NCBI GenBank assembly: GCA_008501575.1
Contig: QQUO01000171.1
Coordinates: forward strand, 1-6,921
Origin: Pseudomonadota bacterium
Lineage (GTDB): Bacteria > Pseudomonadota > Gammaproteobacteria > Xanthomonadales > Marinicellaceae
Length of the DNA stretch: 6,921 nucleotides
Reading direction: 5' to 3'
The position numbers and the translations under genes were made by a program. Below the pieces are notes generated by a model, which saw only the letters and a program-made list of their open reading frames with translations, did not search any database and was not told the DNA's origin. This document shows, piece after piece, positions 5,444 through 6,921 of this stretch; the first letter of the stretch is position 1; each line of letters opens with the position of its first letter.

Positions 5444-6720
5444 TGCAACAAGTTCATGTGTGTTTAAATCCTGACAAGGACCCGTCACTTGGCAATTACT
5501 TAGAAAAAGGTGGTTATCAGGCGTGGAAAAAAATTCTGGCAGAAAAAACTGATCGGGATGAAATCATTAACACCATAAAAGCATCGTCATTACGAGGCCG
5601 GGGTGGGGCCGGATTTCCCACCGGTTTGAAATGGAGCTTTATGCCCAAAGATGCGCCGGGACAAAAATATCTGTTGTGTAATTCTGATGAATCTGAGCCG
5701 GGTACCTGTCACGATCGTGACATCTTACGTTACAACCCACATGCTTTAATTGAAGGTATGGCCATCGGCTGTTATGCCATGGGAGCAACAATTGGTTATA
5801 ACTACCTGCGTGGAGAATTTCATCATGAACCCTATGAGAATTTTGAAGCGGCATTAAAAGAAGCCTATGAGGCCGGTTTATTGGGAAAAAACATTCAGGA
5901 CACCGGCATTGATGTGGATGTCATTGGCACCTATGGCGCCGGTGCTTATATCTGCGGTGAAGAAACGGCATTGATGGAGTCTTTAGAAGGGAAAAAGGGG
6001 CTGCCACGTTATAAACCGCCCTTTCCCGCAAATTATGGCATCTATGGCAAGCCAACCACCATTAATAACACAGAATCATTAGCCTCTGTTCCGGCGATAA
6101 TGCGGCAAGGTGCTGACTGGTTTTTAGAATTGGGTAAGCCCAATAATGGGGGTGTTAAAATTTTCTCTGTTTCCGGGCATGTCAATAAACCCGGCAACTA
6201 TGAAATTCCCTTAGGCACACCTTTTAAAGACTTGCTGGAATTAGCCGGTGGGGTGTTGGATGGTCGCAAATTGAAAGCTGTTATTCCCGGTGGATCTTCG
6301 ATGAAAATCTTACCTGCCGATGTCATGATGGGTTTAACCATGGACTATGACGCCTTGGCTGAAGCCGGTTCCGGTTTGGGCTCCGGTGCTGTTATAGTGA
6401 TGGCTGAAGGCACGTGTATGGTGGAAGTGTGTCAGCGCATATCCCGCTTTTATTACATGGAATCCTGTGGTCAATGCACGCCATGTCGCGAAGGAACCGG
6501 TTGGATGTTTCGCATGTTAGATCGTATCTTAGCCGGTGGTGGAGAACAAAAAGACATCGAAATGCTACGCCAGGCCGCGGGTCAAATTGAAGGTCATACC
6601 ATTTGTGCCTTTGGTGAAGCCGCCGCATGGCCGGTTCAAGGTATCTTAAAATATTATTGGGATGAGTTTGAATACATCGTCAAACACAAGAAATCAATGA
6701 ATGAGAGGTTAACTTCATGA
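5443..6720 (+). CDS. nuoF: NADH-quinone oxidoreductase subunit F
   Basis: NuoF (425 residues, the 51-kDa subunit) binds NADH and FMN and holds [4Fe-4S] cluster N3; it is where NADH is oxidised on the cytoplasmic tip of the complex. The FMN/NADH fold begins with LRGRGGAGFPTGLKW (50-64), followed by CNSDESEPGT (79-88) and GAGAYICGEETALMESLEG (165-183), whose Glu residues line the NADH site. KPPFPA and GKPTTINNTESL (202-213) complete the FMN pocket. The SLBB-type domain follows (about 235-320). The N3 ligands are Cys342, Cys345 and Cys348 in SCGQCTPCREG, and Cys388 in HTICAFGEAAAWP. Residue 90 is His in GTCHDRD, where Lys (KDR) is frequent. The ATG overlaps the nuoE stop by 1 nt, with GGAGG (5429-5433) 9 nt upstream. 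Confidence 0.98.
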   Translation: MQQVHVCLNPDKDPSLGNYLEKGGYQAWKKILAEKTDRDEIINTIKASSLRGRGGAGFPTGLKWSFMPKDAPGQKYLLCNSDESEPGTCHDRDILRYNPHALIEGMAIGCYAMGATIGYNYLRGEFHHEPYENFEAALKEAYEAGLLGKNIQDTGIDVDVIGTYGAGAYICGEETALMESLEGKKGLPRYKPPFPANYGIYGKPTTINNTESLASVPAIMRQGADWFLELGKPNNGGVKIFSVSGHVNKPGNYEIPLGTPFKDLLELAGGVLDGRKLKAVIPGGSSMKILPADVMMGLTMDYDALAEAGSGLGSGAVIVMAEGTCMVEVCQRISRFYYMESCGQCTPCREGTGWMFRMLDRILAGGGEQKDIEMLRQAAGQIEGHTICAFGEAAAWPVQGILKYYWDEFEYIVKHKKSMNERLTS

Positions 6721-6921
6721 CCGATTTAAGCAATCAGGTGCCCGACGACAAGGTTACCATTGAAATTGATGGTCAAACGGTCTTAGCCGATAAAGGCAGT
6801 ATGATAATTCATGCCACCGATCGTCATGGTATAAACGTACCCAGGTTTTGTTATCACAAAAAATTATCCATAGCAGCCAACTGTCGAATGTGTATGGTGG
6901 ATGTCGAAAAAGCACCGAAGC
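6717..6921 (+). CDS. nuoG: NADH-quinone oxidoreductase subunit G, N-terminal part (3' truncated by the window edge)
   Basis: Only the first 68 residues are present. NuoG (75-kDa subunit) carries several Fe-S clusters that wire electrons from NuoF toward NuoB. The visible part is the start of its plant-type [2Fe-2S] ferredoxin domain (cluster N1b): a beta strand KVTIEIDGQTV, then GINVPRFCYHKKL with Cys45, then NCRMCMVDVE with Cys56 and Cys59. The fourth ligand and the later [4Fe-4S] motifs lie beyond the edge. The ATG shares an ATGA with the nuoF stop, and GAGAGG (6703-6708) stands 8 nt upstream. A stand-alone ferredoxin or formate dehydrogenase alpha subunit would begin similarly, but the position after nuoF makes NuoG by far the best call. 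Confidence 0.95.
   Translation, partial: MTDLSNQVPDDKVTIEIDGQTVLADKGSMIIHATDRHGINVPRFCYHKKLSIAANCRMCMVDVEKAPK

Overview
The window is a housekeeping segment of a bacterial chromosome with every gene on the + strand. In order it holds the 3' end of gyrA, tpiA, secG, a tRNA-Leu(GAG) gene, and the first seven genes of the complex I operon: nuoA, nuoB, nuoC, nuoD, nuoE, nuoF and the 5' end of nuoG. Both edges cut through a gene (gyrA on the left, nuoG on the right).

The tpiA-secG-tRNA-Leu-nuo order and the protein sequences point to a gammaproteobacterium outside the enterics and pseudomonads. nuoC and nuoD are separate genes rather than the nuoCD fusion of E. coli and Pseudomonas. NuoC carries a roughly 40-residue internal insertion that I recall from Xanthomonas-type NuoC. 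Base composition looks moderate, roughly mid-40s percent GC by eye. I cannot name a genus from this sequence. gyrA sits where glmM usually lies upstream of tpiA in related genomes, as far as I recall.

Layout: positions 1-549 encode the last beta-propeller blades and acidic tail of DNA gyrase subunit A. tpiA (542-1318) overlaps the gyrA stop by 8 nt. A 63-nt gap leads to secG (1382-1861), a SecYEG translocon subunit with a long acidic tail. The 235 nt from 1862 to 2096 contain no protein gene but do contain the class II tRNA-Leu (1930-2016). From 2097 onward the nuo genes are packed head to tail. Every junction overlaps by 1 to 10 nt, which suggests one polycistronic mRNA with translational coupling.

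The nuo genes together encode NADH:quinone oxidoreductase. NuoE, NuoF and NuoG form the NADH-oxidising module, with FMN and the first Fe-S clusters. NuoB, NuoC and NuoD form the connecting module, with cluster N2 and the quinone site. NuoA is a small membrane subunit at the junction with the membrane arm. All cofactor ligands I looked for in the complete subunits are present, so the complex looks functional.

I see no mobile element, CRISPR array, phage gene, defence cassette or previously undescribed system. The findings are modest: gene-order, insertion and tail variations in core genes, plus small inverted repeats in the short intergenic gaps.
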